A DNA stretch of 64,000 nucleotides from an uncultured Polaribacter sp. (GCF_947501385.1 NZ_CANMVP010000002.1:1-64000), one strand, 5' to 3'; shown: positions 25,070-34,774, counted from the first letter of the stretch. Translations and numbers: made by a program. Notes: generated from the sequence alone by a model not told the origin.

Positions 25070-25690
25070 TTATTTACCAAAAATATCATCTTTTACCTTC
25101 GGAAGTTCTAAGTGGAATTTTACAGCAATCACTCTAATAATTACCACTATAGAAGCAGAAATGATAAAGTTTATATCTTCTTCAACTTTAAAATAATTTA
25201 AAATTAAATAGGTAATTCCACCTGCTAAACAAGCAGAGGCATATACTTCTTTTTCAAAGATTAACGGTACTTTATTTGTTAGAACATCACGCAAGACACC
25301 ACCAAAAACAGCTGAAATCATCCCCATAATTAAGGCAATTAATGGGTGTAAATCATAAGTCAATCCTTTTTCTAAACCTAATAAAGTAAAAACACCCAAA
25401 CCAATAGTATCAAACAAAAACATCGTTTTACTTAGTGGTAAAATTTTACTTTTAAAAAGAAACGTTAAAAAAACCGCCGAAAAAATAGTGTATAAATAAT
25501 TTAAATCGCCAATCCAATTAATTGGATGCGCATTTATTAAAATATCTCTTAACATTCCGCCACCTACAGCAGTTACAAATGCAATAATTATCACCCCAAA
25601 TAAATCGAATTTTTTATCTGAAGCGACCAAAGCACCACTTACTGCAAAAGCAAAGGTGCCTAAAATATCTAACGCATAAATAACATCCAT
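25070..25690 (-). CDS. TRIC-type trimeric cation channel family protein
   Basis: 206 residues with seven hydrophobic helices. Two internally homologous halves each carry a GG-LRD motif: GGGMLRDIL (about 43-51) and FGGVLRDVL (about 129-137), the signature of the UPF0126/TRIC family. Prokaryotic TRIC proteins conduct monovalent cations such as potassium in the inner membrane; some family members have been proposed as glycine carriers. It starts one base after the DEAD-box helicase stop, so it probably shares that transcript. Confidence 0.88.
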   Translation of the reverse strand: MDVIYALDILGTFAFAVSGALVASDKKFDLFGVIIIAFVTAVGGGMLRDILINAHPINWIGDLNYLYTIFSAVFLTFLFKSKILPLSKTMFLFDTIGLGVFTLLGLEKGLTYDLHPLIALIMGMISAVFGGVLRDVLTNKVPLIFEKEVYASACLAGGITYLILNYFKVEEDINFIISASIVVIIRVIAVKFHLELPKVKDDIFGK

Positions 25691-25691
25691 T

Positions 25692-26810
25692 TTAGGCTGT
25701 AATTTCTGTGAATTTTATATGTAAGTCTTTTTGAATTTCATGAATTCTTTCCAATTCACTTGGTAAAATAAAAGCAATCGAATTCCCAGTTTTTCCAGCT
25801 CTTGCTGTTCTTCCACTTCTATGTGTGTAGTATTCTAATTGCTCTGGCAATTGGTGGTGGATTATAAACTCTAAACCTCTTACATCAATTCCTCTTGCAG
25901 CAACATCAGTTGAAATTAAGTATTGAACGCTCTCATTCTTAAAAGCTCTCATTGCTTTTTCACGATCTCTTTGCTGCATATCTCCTTCTAGAGCACCCAC
26001 AGAAAAACCTTCGTCTTTTAATTGATTAAAAAGGTTTTGAACGCCTAATTTTGTTCTACAAAAAATAATTCCTCTTTCAGTTCCTCTTCTTCCTATATAA
26101 GAAATAATATCGTTCGTTTTTTGCTTAATGGTAGTCTTAACATATTGATGTCTAATATTCTCATTTACCAAAGAATTTCTATCAATTTCTATTCTTTGTG
26201 CATTAGCATCCATGTAGGTTTTAATAATACGTTGAATTTCATCTGGCATTGTTGCAGAAAACAACCAGGTATTTCTTTCTCCTGTTGTAAACTTCAAGAT
26301 TCTATTTAAATCTTGTTTAAAACCCATAGACAGCATTTCATCTGCTTCATCTAAAACCAAGGTTTTAATATTGCTAATGTCAATTTCTCCACGTTCAATT
26401 AAATCTACTAACCTACCTGGAGTTGCAACCACAACATGTGTGGTTCTTTTTAATTTACCAATCTGAATGTCAATTTTCTCACCACCAAAAACAGCTTCTA
26501 AAAAGATTTTTTCAGAACAGTATTTTGTATATTTAAAAAGCTGTTTTTTAATTTGTTGCACCAACTCTCTTGTTGGCGATAAAATTAATGCTTGAATTTC
26601 ATCTTTGCTTGTATCAATATGATGTAATATTGGCAAACCAAAAGCAGCCGTTTTCCCTGTACCTGTTTGCGCTAAACCTACAAAGTCTACTTTTGAGTTT
26701 AATAAAATAGGAATTGCTTTTTCTTGAATTTCTGAAGGAACTTTAATTCCCAATTCCTTTAATCCTTGAATGTATTCTTTTTGAATTCCTAACGCTGTAA
26801 ATGTTGACAT
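25692..26810 (-). CDS. DEAD-box RNA helicase
   Basis: 372 residues: two RecA-like domains with little C-terminal extension. Motifs present are the Q motif region (ALGIQKEYIQGL), AQTGTGKTAAF (motif I), PTRELVQQ (Ia), TPGRLVD (Ib), VLDEADEML (II), SATMP (III), GIIFCRT (IV), DVAARGIDV (V) and HRSGRTAR (VI). It lacks the RNA-binding tail of DeaD/CsdA, so it is closer to the short RhlE-type. Likely role: ribosome assembly or mRNA unwinding, particularly in the cold. The start at 26810 is supported by a promoter at 26863-26835. Confidence 0.95.
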   Translation of the reverse strand: MSTFTALGIQKEYIQGLKELGIKVPSEIQEKAIPILLNSKVDFVGLAQTGTGKTAAFGLPILHHIDTSKDEIQALILSPTRELVQQIKKQLFKYTKYCSEKIFLEAVFGGEKIDIQIGKLKRTTHVVVATPGRLVDLIERGEIDISNIKTLVLDEADEMLSMGFKQDLNRILKFTTGERNTWLFSATMPDEIQRIIKTYMDANAQRIEIDRNSLVNENIRHQYVKTTIKQKTNDIISYIGRRGTERGIIFCRTKLGVQNLFNQLKDEGFSVGALEGDMQQRDREKAMRAFKNESVQYLISTDVAARGIDVRGLEFIIHHQLPEQLEYYTHRSGRTARAGKTGNSIAFILPSELERIHEIQKDLHIKFTEITA

Positions 26811-26834
26811 AATTGCTATTTCTAATATATTTTG

Positions 26835-26863
26835 CAAAGATACTTTTATTTAGGTGGTTGCAA
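26835..26863 (-). promoter_or_regulatory. Promoter of the helicase/TRIC pair
   Basis: TTG at 26863-26861, an 18-bp spacer and TATCTTTG at 26842-26835. It overlaps the end of the thioesterase coding sequence, so the helicase can be transcribed separately from the upstream gene. Confidence 0.65.
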
Positions 26864-27241
26864 TACTTTCAATACATTTTCTCTAATTCTAGCGGGTTTG
26901 TAGCTTTTAGCATCTAACATTCCCCAAATAGTTTTTGCTTTTACTAATAACTCGTTGTTTTTATAAAATTCCATCAAACGTTCAGATTGAAAACCTCTTG
27001 TTTCTCCTACCCAAGTTTTTACGGTAATTACATCTCCTAAAACAGCTTGTTTTAAGTACTCAATTTCATGTTTTAACACCACCCAAATATATTCTGGTAA
27101 AGGGTTTTCTAAAGTTAGAAAAGACCAATGTTTAAAAGCAACGGTATCCATCCATTTTACGTAAACCACGTTGTTTACATGATTTAAATCATCAATATCT
27201 TCTGATGTTACTTCTAATTTTAGTTCAAAAATAGTTTCCAT
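26846..27241 (-). CDS. YbgC/4HBT-type acyl-CoA thioesterase
   Basis: 131 residues, single hot-dog domain. The active-site motif reads DIDDLNHVNNVVYVKWMD (about 15-32), matching the D-x(3)-HVNN-x(2)-Y pattern of 4-hydroxybenzoyl-CoA thioesterase-like enzymes, with Asp as expected nucleophile or base. It hydrolyses acyl-CoA or acyl-ACP thioesters; chain preference cannot be predicted. The reading frame ends inside the helicase promoter region. Confidence 0.88.
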   Translation of the reverse strand: METIFELKLEVTSEDIDDLNHVNNVVYVKWMDTVAFKHWSFLTLENPLPEYIWVVLKHEIEYLKQAVLGDVITVKTWVGETRGFQSERLMEFYKNNELLVKAKTIWGMLDAKSYKPARIRENVLKVLQPPK

Positions 27242-27345
27242 TATTCAATTTTTAACAAACTTAGAAATTTTAATAGTCCTATAATAATTATTGATGTTTC
27301 AATTTCGAAAAAACATAAATTATTTAGTTTCTTTGCACGACTTTT

Positions 27346-28689
27346 ATGAACAAACTAGCAAGCGATTTAGGTACAGAAAAAATTAGTAAATTATTGATAA
27401 AACAAGCGGTTCCTGCAACTATAGGAATCCTTGTAATGTCTTTAAATATGATTGTAGACACGATTTTCGTGGGACAATGGATTGGTGTTTTGGCAATTGC
27501 TGCAATTACGGTGGTTTTACCTATTGCTTTTTTAATTTCTTCGATAGGAATGGGAATTGGTATTGGAGGAAGTTCCATTATTTCTAGAGCCTTGGGCGCC
27601 AATAATTCTGAAAAAGCCTTCTTAACTTTCGGAAATCAGATTTGCTTAACCGTTATTTTAGCCATTCTCTTTGTAGTGCTGGGAAATGTTTTTAGTGTTC
27701 CCATTCTGAATTTATTTGGAGCCAAAGGAGCTATTTTACCCATTGCATCCGAATATTTTGGCGTGATTATTTATGGCGTTCCATTTTTAGCCTTTGCAAT
27801 GATGGGAAATCCTGTAATTAGAGCCGAAGGAAAACCCAAATTTGCCATGTATGCGATGATGGTTCCTGCCGTTCTAAACGTTCTGTTAGATATTCTTTTT
27901 ATAAAAGTTTTTGATTGGGGAATGTGGGGCGCAGGTTTGGCGACTTCCATATCCTATGCAAGTTGTGGTTTGTATATTTTATCTTTCTTTTTATCTTCGA
28001 AAAGTGAATTGAAAATAATTCCAAAAAACTTTAAATTAGATTTTAAAATTGTAAAAGAAATCACGAAACTGGGTGGTGTTTCTATCGTAAGACAAGGTGC
28101 CATAAGTATTTTAATGATTGTTTTAAATTATTCACTTTTTACCTATGGTGGCGAAATTTCTATTGCCGTTTTTGGAATTATAAATAGAGTAATGATGTTT
28201 GCTTTATCTCCTGTTTTAGGGGTTTCTCAAGGATTTTTACCAGTTGCTGGCTTTAATATTGGTGCAGAAAAAAATGATCGTGTTAAAGAAACCATCAAGA
28301 AGTCTATTTATTTTGGATCCATTTTAGGAACTATCATTTTTATTGCAATTCTTATTTTTAAAGAACAAATTATTTGGATTTTCACCAATGATGCAACGCT
28401 ATTAGAACAAACACCAGATGCAATGCTAGTTGTATTTTTGGTAACGCCAATTGTTACCATGCAACTAATTGGTTCCGCATATTTTCAAGCAGCAGGAAAG
28501 GCGATGCCCGCATTATTATTAACGCTTCTAAAACAAGGAATATTCTTGATTCCTCTAGCCTACTTTTTACCCATCTATTATGGAGTGAACGGTGTTTGGT
28601 GGTCTTTCCCAATTGCAGATACCTTATCTACAATAATAACCGTTTTGGTTTTAAAGCGTGAAGTTGATAAGAATCTAAAACCTCTTTAA
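27346..28689 (+). CDS. MATE-family efflux transporter
   Basis: 447 residues with twelve membrane helices in two related halves (MatE domains at about 15-175 and 240-400). Typical features are the N-terminal KLLIKQAVPATIGIL stretch and GIGIGGSSIISRALG near residue 70. MATE proteins export cationic drugs or metabolites in exchange for sodium or protons. It stands alone and convergent to the DUF2461 gene; no neighbouring regulator identifies the substrate. Confidence 0.92.
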   Translation: MNKLASDLGTEKISKLLIKQAVPATIGILVMSLNMIVDTIFVGQWIGVLAIAAITVVLPIAFLISSIGMGIGIGGSSIISRALGANNSEKAFLTFGNQICLTVILAILFVVLGNVFSVPILNLFGAKGAILPIASEYFGVIIYGVPFLAFAMMGNPVIRAEGKPKFAMYAMMVPAVLNVLLDILFIKVFDWGMWGAGLATSISYASCGLYILSFFLSSKSELKIIPKNFKLDFKIVKEITKLGGVSIVRQGAISILMIVLNYSLFTYGGEISIAVFGIINRVMMFALSPVLGVSQGFLPVAGFNIGAEKNDRVKETIKKSIYFGSILGTIIFIAILIFKEQIIWIFTNDATLLEQTPDAMLVVFLVTPIVTMQLIGSAYFQAAGKAMPALLLTLLKQGIFLIPLAYFLPIYYGVNGVWWSFPIADTLSTIITVLVLKREVDKNLKPL

Positions 28690-28725
28690 TTCCAACTTTA
28701 AACTTGGAACTTTAAAACCGTAAAT

Positions 28726-29397
28726 CTAAAGAGTTTCTCCATTCAAATTAGTGGTTAAAATATCACTAAACAAATTAAAAAACGGACGTAAAGCCTTAAA
28801 ACTCTTATCTACTTCTTCTACAAAATTAGGAGATAGCACTTCTGCATCTGTAAAATTTTTACTCGCTATAAATCCTTTTTTACGCAATAGATCAACATCT
28901 GGGTGTTCTTTATCAAAACCTCTGGGTGCCGTTTTTAACTCGCTAAAGCTTTCAAATTTACCGCCAAAATGTTTTTTATAATGTTTATTTTCTAAAATGT
29001 TTTTAATTTCTGAAGCGTCCAATTCAATTTCTTTTCTAATTCTAAATAAATCTTCTTTGTTTGGATCCCAAAATCCGCCAGCTAAAAAAGACTCTCCTGG
29101 TCTAATTCTTAAAAAATAACCACCTCTTAATTCTTTACCTAATCTAGAGTATGAATTTGCAAAATGAACCTTATAAGGAGTTTTATCTTTAGAAAAACGT
29201 ACATCTCTATAAATTCGCATCATTTTAGATTTCTCTATTTCATCGTGCTTTTGCAAGTTGATGTGTATTTCTGCAAACACGTCTTTTGCATTTTGCTGTG
29301 CTTTTAAATAGGTATCTTTATGATCTGCAAACCAATCTCTGTTATTGTTTTTCTTTAAATTCTGAAGGTACTCAAAAGTGGATTTTTCAAATTGCAT
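28726..29397 (-). CDS. DUF2461 family protein
   Basis: 223 residues. It matches the TIGR02453/DUF2461 pattern: FEYLQNLKKNNNRDWFADHK at the N-terminus (in pieces: FLKNL-x-NNNRDWF), MRIYRDVRFSKDKTPYK (about 59-75) and RPGESFLAGGFWDP (about 98-111). The family is widespread in bacteria and fungi, soluble and of unknown function. Family assignment is firm; function is open. Confidence 0.9.
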   Translation of the reverse strand: MQFEKSTFEYLQNLKKNNNRDWFADHKDTYLKAQQNAKDVFAEIHINLQKHDEIEKSKMMRIYRDVRFSKDKTPYKVHFANSYSRLGKELRGGYFLRIRPGESFLAGGFWDPNKEDLFRIRKEIELDASEIKNILENKHYKKHFGGKFESFSELKTAPRGFDKEHPDVDLLRKKGFIASKNFTDAEVLSPNFVEEVDKSFKALRPFFNLFSDILTTNLNGETL

Positions 29398-29456
29398 TTT
29401 TTAATAAAATTTTAGAGGATCAATTTACAAAATAGATTTGTAACTTCGAATTTGAA

Positions 29457-30272
29457 ATGCATCAAAAAACAAAAGAGATTCAAAAAAGATTTGAAGGTTT
29501 TTTACAGACTTCTTGTTTGTGGAATGGTAATACCGTTTATGAATTAGATCAATTTTATATTCAATTGAAATCTACAAAAATAGATCTTGAAATTAATGAA
29601 AATTTACGTTTGGGAAAATATATAGAACGTTTTGTTTCTTACCAATTAGCTCAAGATTTATCCGTAGAAATCATATCAGAAAATATTCAAATTCAACAAG
29701 AAAAAAGAACTTTAGGAGAATTAGATTGTATTGTTTTAAGAGATCAAAAAACCATTCATTTAGAAATTATTTATAAGTTCTACCTGTATCATGCTTCTGT
29801 TGGAGAAACTGAAATTGAACATTTTATTGGTCCAAATAGAAAAGATTCTTTGGTTGAAAAACTTTCTAAATTGAAAGAAAAACAATTGCCACTACTCTAC
29901 TCTGATGAATGTTCAGCCTATTTAAGTACCCTCAACTTAAATGCTAAAAACATGGAACAACAAGTTTATTTTAAAGCACAATTATTTGTTCCTTATGCTA
30001 ATCTAAACATACAATTAAAGCAACTCAATCTAGATTGTATTGTTGGGTTTTATATCAATCAAAAAGAATTAAAACAGTTTTCTAATTGCAAATTCTATAT
30101 TCCTAATAAAAAAGATTGGTTGGTAATTCCGAACCAAAATGTACCTTGGCTAAACTATACGGATTTTAATCAGAAATCTAATGACTATTTAGAAAGACAG
30201 TTTTCGCCATTGTGTTGGTTAAAAAAACAAAATGGAGAAATTAAAAAGTTCTTTTTAGTTTGGTGGGTTTGA
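29457..30272 (+). CDS. DUF1853 family protein, possible nuclease fold
   Basis: 271 residues. The core GELDCIVL...HLEIIYKFYL (Glu88, Asp90, Glu103, Lys107) and the following HFIGPNRKDSLVEKLSKL match DUF1853. The acidic/Lys arrangement resembles a PD-(D/E)xK nuclease site, which is inference. The protein ends KKFFLVWWV. It is divergent from the DUF2461 gene across only 59 bp, so the two may share regulation. A heptamer repeat begins five bases after its stop. Confidence 0.82.
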   Translation: MHQKTKEIQKRFEGFLQTSCLWNGNTVYELDQFYIQLKSTKIDLEINENLRLGKYIERFVSYQLAQDLSVEIISENIQIQQEKRTLGELDCIVLRDQKTIHLEIIYKFYLYHASVGETEIEHFIGPNRKDSLVEKLSKLKEKQLPLLYSDECSAYLSTLNLNAKNMEQQVYFKAQLFVPYANLNIQLKQLNLDCIVGFYINQKELKQFSNCKFYIPNKKDWLVIPNQNVPWLNYTDFNQKSNDYLERQFSPLCWLKKQNGEIKKFFLVWWV

Positions 30273-30276
30273 AAAT

Positions 30277-30311
30277 GGTTTGAGGTTTGAGGTTTAAGGT
30301 TTAAGGTTTAA
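30277..30311 (+). repeat. Five tandem heptamers GGTTTRA
   Basis: Two units of GGTTTGA followed by three of GGTTTAA, 35 bp without interruption, immediately downstream of the DUF1853 gene. G- and T-rich on the plus strand; likely a slippage-prone microsatellite. Confidence 0.9.
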
Positions 30312-30411
30312 AATTCAAGATTCCAAATAACACCTTAACAACATTAACTTTGTTAAGGTTTAGTTATCTCATGTAAAAGCTTTAAATAATTATTACAAAC
30401 TATATAAAATA

Positions 30412-30447
30412 AAAAAGAGGAGCTTAAATAAATAAGTTCCTCTTTTT
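30412..30447 (-). terminator. Terminator of the MacAB-like operon
   Basis: AAAAAGAGGAGCTT and AAGTTCCTCTTTTT pair over 14 bases with one wobble around an AT-rich loop, 20 bp beyond the adaptor stop codon. The same hairpin could act in both directions. Confidence 0.8.
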
Positions 30448-30468
30448 AAAATCAGCTAATTCTTAAAA

Positions 30469-31581
30469 TTAGTTCTCTTTATTTTTATCATCTTTAGAAA
30501 CTTTGTTCCAAATTTTTATTTCATCATCTTTGGTAACACCTGCTAAAACTTCTACATTTACGCCGTCTGAAGTTCCTAATTCTAAAGTTCTTTTTTCAAA
30601 AGTACCTTCGCCTGTTTTAACTTCTACATAAGGTTCTTCTGTTTTTTTATCAAACTTTAATAATCCTTCTTTAATAGAAAGAACACTGTCTTTTTTCACC
30701 AAAACAATATCTGCATTTGCACTATACCCTGCTCTTATAAAGAATTTATCATCTAAAGAAACATCTGCTTTAATTTTAAATTGTACTGCGCCACCTTCTT
30801 CGGTTCCTTTAGGAGCAATAAAGTTTAATTTTGCAGGAAATTTCTTACCTTCAATAGCACCAATTGAAACTTCAATATCTGTTCCATTCACTAATTTTCC
30901 AACTTCAGATTCATCTACTTTTCCTTCAAAAATCATTTTACTCATATCTGCTATAGAAGCAATAGTTGTACCTGCATTAAAGTTGTTAGATTGAATTACT
31001 TGATCACCCTCTTTTACAGGAATTTCTAAAATGGTTCCAGACATTTGTGCCATAATATTTGTGTTTGCTGAACCTCCAGAACCAGCAGAACCTCTTTTGA
31101 TAATCAAATAATCATTCTGAGCATTTTTTAAATCTTGTTTCGCTTGATCATAAGTCAATTCTACACCTTCATATTCTGCTCTGGCAATTACACCTTTATC
31201 AAATAAATTCTTAGTTCTTTTGTAAGAAACTGCTGCATTATTTACTCTCAGTTTTGCATTGTCTACTCTACCTCTTGCACTTATTAAAGATTGCTCGTTT
31301 GGCACTACTCTTACCGTTGCAATCAAGTCTCCTTTTTTCACTTTAGAACCTTCTAACAACATAATTTTGTCGATAATTCCTGTTATTTGAGGCTTAATTT
31401 CAATTTCCTCTAAAGGTGTTACTTTACCAGTAGCAACTGTTTTTTTAATGATGGTTGTTCTAAACGGGGTTTCAGTTTCATATTCTACAATACCTTTTTT
31501 GTTCTTTTTACCGAACCAAACAAGTGCTGCAATAAAAAATACTGCGATAACTATTAAAATAATTTTTGATCTCTTACTCAT
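30469..31581 (-). CDS. Periplasmic adaptor of a MacAB-like ABC exporter
   Basis: 370 residues. A single N-terminal membrane helix (about 5-23) is followed by the barrel-sandwich halves (EIEIKPQITGIIDKIMLLEGSKVKKGDLIATV near 60-90, and QMSGTILEIPVKEGDQV near 182-200), a short coiled coil between them (about 95-160), then beta-barrel and membrane-proximal domains. This is the MacA/HlyD_D23 type. Last gene of a four-gene operon with an ATPase and two FtsX-like permeases; it connects these to an outer-membrane channel encoded elsewhere. A serine/glycine-rich SAGSGGSA insert lies near residue 170. Confidence 0.9.
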   Translation of the reverse strand: MSKRSKIILIVIAVFFIAALVWFGKKNKKGIVEYETETPFRTTIIKKTVATGKVTPLEEIEIKPQITGIIDKIMLLEGSKVKKGDLIATVRVVPNEQSLISARGRVDNAKLRVNNAAVSYKRTKNLFDKGVIARAEYEGVELTYDQAKQDLKNAQNDYLIIKRGSAGSGGSANTNIMAQMSGTILEIPVKEGDQVIQSNNFNAGTTIASIADMSKMIFEGKVDESEVGKLVNGTDIEVSIGAIEGKKFPAKLNFIAPKGTEEGGAVQFKIKADVSLDDKFFIRAGYSANADIVLVKKDSVLSIKEGLLKFDKKTEEPYVEVKTGEGTFEKRTLELGTSDGVNVEVLAGVTKDDEIKIWNKVSKDDKNKEN

Positions 31582-31600
31582 GATTTGTTGTTAATTGATT

Positions 31601-32845
31601 TTATTCTTCTCTTAATGCTTCTATTGGTTTTACTACTGTTGCCATATGCGCAGGAATTAATCCTATTAAAGTTCCTAGAACTATTAGTGTGGCAAATGCT
31701 ATCAAAATAATGGGAATATTTACTGTTGGGTTTATCAAAGCAGCATCTTCTCCTTGACCAAATGCGGAATCAATTATAAACAGCACAAAACTCCCAAATA
31801 TAATACCTAGCATTCCTGCAATAGTTGTTAGAAAAACAGACTCTAAAATAATTTGTTGCCTGATGCTTTTAGGTGTTGCACCTAAGGCTCTTCTAATTCC
31901 TATTTCTTTTGTTCTTTCTTTTACAGTGATTAATAGAATATTCCCAATCGCAAAAACTCCTGCAATTAAGGTTGCAATTCCTACAAACCAGGTTAAAAAC
32001 TGCATTCCAGTTATAAAACCTGTAATTTTCCCAATTTCTTTTCCTAAATTCACGCTACCAAAAGCTCTTTCATCTTCAGGGTGTACTTTATGAAGTCCTT
32101 TTAGTGTTAATAACACATCTTTCTCCATTTGCTCTATATCGGTTCCTTCATTTGCAGTAATCATCATCCAATCTACTTTATTGGCTGTATTGTATACTTT
32201 TCTAAAAGTCGTAAAAGGAATATAGGCACAATCTCCATCAAAATCTATGGTGTTTGAAGGTTTGTAAACTCCAATAACTTTATAATTAATACTATTTATT
32301 TTTATATATTGACCAATAGGCATTACATCCTTATCAAACAATTGTTTGTACATATCTTCTGATATGACTGCTACTTTTGCTGTTGACAAAATATCATTTT
32401 CATTTAAAAATCGTCCATATAACAAAGATTTCTTTTGAATTTGATCTAATACAGGATAATCTCCACTAACCCTAAAATCACCCGATTTAAAATCATGTAT
32501 AATTAAGTTACTTGTTTGGTTTCTAGGTGCAAGTAATTTAATTTCTTCAGAATATTCAGAATTTAAAACGGCAATATCATTCATTGTCAATTTAAATCTT
32601 CTTCCTTCTTGAAAACCTTTAAAAGGGGTATCTGTAGATTGTGTCCATACAAAAACGCTATTGGTTGCAAAATTTCCAAATAATTTATTAAAACCGTTTT
32701 CCATACCTCTTGCAGCACCTAATAGCACTACTAAAAGAAAAATCCCCCATAATACTCCAATGATAGTAATTGCAGTTCTAACTTTGTTTTTACGGATGCT
32801 TCCGTAAATTTCCTGCCAAGTATCTGAATCAAATAAAAATTTCAT
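31601..32845 (-). CDS. MacB-type ABC permease, second of a pair
   Basis: 414 residues: an N-terminal helix after KVRTAITIIGVLWGIFLLVVLLG in pieces (about 20-42), a large periplasmic MacB_PCD domain (about 45-270) and three C-terminal FtsX helices with VKERTKEIGIRRALGATP (about 310-327). No ATPase is fused. It pairs with the similar permease just upstream, probably as a heterodimer driven by the ATPase at 34082-34774. These mechanotransmission exporters move peptides, lipoproteins or antibiotics; the substrate is unknown. Confidence 0.92.
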   Translation of the reverse strand: MKFLFDSDTWQEIYGSIRKNKVRTAITIIGVLWGIFLLVVLLGAARGMENGFNKLFGNFATNSVFVWTQSTDTPFKGFQEGRRFKLTMNDIAVLNSEYSEEIKLLAPRNQTSNLIIHDFKSGDFRVSGDYPVLDQIQKKSLLYGRFLNENDILSTAKVAVISEDMYKQLFDKDVMPIGQYIKINSINYKVIGVYKPSNTIDFDGDCAYIPFTTFRKVYNTANKVDWMMITANEGTDIEQMEKDVLLTLKGLHKVHPEDERAFGSVNLGKEIGKITGFITGMQFLTWFVGIATLIAGVFAIGNILLITVKERTKEIGIRRALGATPKSIRQQIILESVFLTTIAGMLGIIFGSFVLFIIDSAFGQGEDAALINPTVNIPIILIAFATLIVLGTLIGLIPAHMATVVKPIEALREE

Positions 32846-32847
32846 AA

Positions 32848-34080
32848 TTAGTCTGCTCTTAGTGCTTCAATAGGTTTAATATTTGCGGCTCTTTTTGCGG
32901 GTACGTAGCCTGCAATTAAGCCTGATAAGATCAATACAATTGTTGCTCCAATAACAATTCCAGGACTTACACTTGGGTCTTTGATAAAATAATCTTCTTC
33001 TAAACTGTCTCCAATTAAAGTTAAAATATAGGTTCCCAAGGAGAGCCCGAGATATCCTGCAATGGTTGTAATTAATACTGATTCTTGAACCACCATACCT
33101 ACAATAGAAGACGGTACTGCACCTAAAGCTTTTCGAATTCCAAATTCTTTGGTTCTTTCTTTTATCACAAAAATCATAATATTAGAAATCCCAATAATTC
33201 CTGCCACTAAAGTTCCAGAGCCTATTAAAATTACAATGGCATATAGAATTCCCATAAACTGTCCTACACCTTTGTTTGCTTCTGCCATATTTCTAACAGA
33301 AAGTGCACTTTGATCATCTGGATGAATATTTAACTTCTTCCGTAAATCTCTTTCCATTTGATTCCCAAAAGCAATCGCTCGGTCTAAGCTCAAATTAGGA
33401 TTATACCCCAACACAATCTGACTGATGTAATCATTATTACCATACATCATTTGTGCAGTAGTAACTGGTATATAAGCCATCCTCTCTTCATTATCACCAC
33501 CTTCATCAGAAAAAATACCAATCACTAAATAAGAACTTCCGTTTACATTTACTCTTTTCCCTAAAGCAGGTCTTTCTCCAAATAAATCTTCTTTAACTAA
33601 CCTTCCAATTACAATCGATTTCGATTTTTCTCTTAAATCTCTTTCATTTAAAAATCTACCTTCATCTATAATTGTTTTTTCTAAAAATTGATGATCTGGA
33701 TTTACAGCTCTAACATTGTATGTGCTTGCTTCGTTTTTATATTTTATCGTAAAGTTTTTATAAATTCGTGCAGATTGGTATTGAATTTTATTTGCGTATT
33801 CGTCTGCAACATAATTATAATCGTCATTTCTAAGCTGAATTCTTCTTCCTGTTTGTAAACCCTTGAAAGGTTTAGAAGTTTTCCAAACACGAACTCTCAT
33901 AGAGTTTTGAGCATCATCTGCAAAAGCACCTTTAAAAGAATTACTTAGTCCGCTTACAATACCAAATAATAATGTAAACAATAAAATTGCAAAAGCTACA
34001 GTAAAACCAGACATTACAGAACGTAACCTGTTTTTATTAATACTTTGAAAAATTTCTCTCCAACGATCTAAATCAAACAT
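32848..34080 (-). CDS. MacB-type ABC permease, first of a pair
   Basis: 410 residues with the same plan as the next gene: one N-terminal helix (about 22-45, SVMSGFTVAFAILLFTLLFG in pieces), a periplasmic MacB_PCD domain and three FtsX helices beginning after VIKERTKEFGIRKALGAVP (about 308-326). It ends PAKRAANIKPIEALRAD, the usual family ending. It lies one base after the ATPase gene and two bases before the sister permease. The two permeases are clearly homologous but diverged, consistent with an old duplication and a heterodimeric exporter. Confidence 0.92.
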   Translation of the reverse strand: MFDLDRWREIFQSINKNRLRSVMSGFTVAFAILLFTLLFGIVSGLSNSFKGAFADDAQNSMRVRVWKTSKPFKGLQTGRRIQLRNDDYNYVADEYANKIQYQSARIYKNFTIKYKNEASTYNVRAVNPDHQFLEKTIIDEGRFLNERDLREKSKSIVIGRLVKEDLFGERPALGKRVNVNGSSYLVIGIFSDEGGDNEERMAYIPVTTAQMMYGNNDYISQIVLGYNPNLSLDRAIAFGNQMERDLRKKLNIHPDDQSALSVRNMAEANKGVGQFMGILYAIVILIGSGTLVAGIIGISNIMIFVIKERTKEFGIRKALGAVPSSIVGMVVQESVLITTIAGYLGLSLGTYILTLIGDSLEEDYFIKDPSVSPGIVIGATIVLILSGLIAGYVPAKRAANIKPIEALRAD

Positions 34081-34081
34081 A

Positions 34082-34774
34082 TTAAACCGCTTTAGCTGCT
34101 TTGGTTAACTCGTCACTAATGATGACACCATCTTTTAGACGAACAATCCTTTTTGTTTGGGCTGCAACTTCCTCTTCGTGTGTAATGACAAAGACGGTCA
34201 TTCCTTTATCATTAATATCTTTTAATAGATCCATTACAGAATCTGTTGTTGTAGAATCTAAAGCTCCCGTTGGTTCATCTGCTAAAACTACTTTTGGTTT
34301 GGTCACCAAGGCTCTAGCAATAGCAACACGCTGTTTTTGCCCACCAGAAAGTTCATTTGGTAAGTGGTTTGCCCAATCTTTCAACTCTACTTGATCTAAG
34401 TAATCTAATGCTATTTTTAAACGTTCTTTTCTATTGATCCCTTTGTAATACAAAGGCAATGCCACATTTTCTAGCGCAGTTTTATAAGATATCAAATTAA
34501 AGGACTGAAAGACAAAGCCTAAGAATTTATTACGCAATTGCGCCGCTTTTTTCTCATTCATGTCTTTAATTAGCTGTCCATTCAAGTAATAATTACCTTC
34601 ATCATGCACATCTAATAAGCCAACAATGTTTAATAGAGTAGATTTTCCAGAACCAGAAGAACCCATAATAGAAACAAATTCGCCTTCTTTTATATGTAAA
34701 TCTATTCCTTTTAATACGTGTAAAGAATCTTTTCCTATTGGATAAGATTTGTGTAGTTGTTCTATTTTAATCAT
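34082..34774 (-). CDS. ABC exporter ATPase of LolD/MacB type
   Basis: 230 residues with all expected motifs intact: Walker A GSSGSGKST (about 38-46), Q-loop VFQSFNL, signature LSGGQKQRVAIARAL (about 143-157), Walker B VVLADEPTGALD and H-loop VITHE. It is the first gene of the four-gene operon. The intact motifs contrast with the degenerate ABC domain encoded at 15502-17166. Confidence 0.95.
   Translation of the reverse strand: MIKIEQLHKSYPIGKDSLHVLKGIDLHIKEGEFVSIMGSSGSGKSTLLNIVGLLDVHDEGNYYLNGQLIKDMNEKKAAQLRNKFLGFVFQSFNLISYKTALENVALPLYYKGINRKERLKIALDYLDQVELKDWANHLPNELSGGQKQRVAIARALVTKPKVVLADEPTGALDSTTTDSVMDLLKDINDKGMTVFVITHEEEVAAQTKRIVRLKDGVIISDELTKAAKAV

Noticed and set aside
30277..30311. 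Heptamer array as a true telomere or replicon end
   Set aside because: Only 35 bp, internal to ordinary chromosomal genes, with no terminal protein or resolvase nearby.
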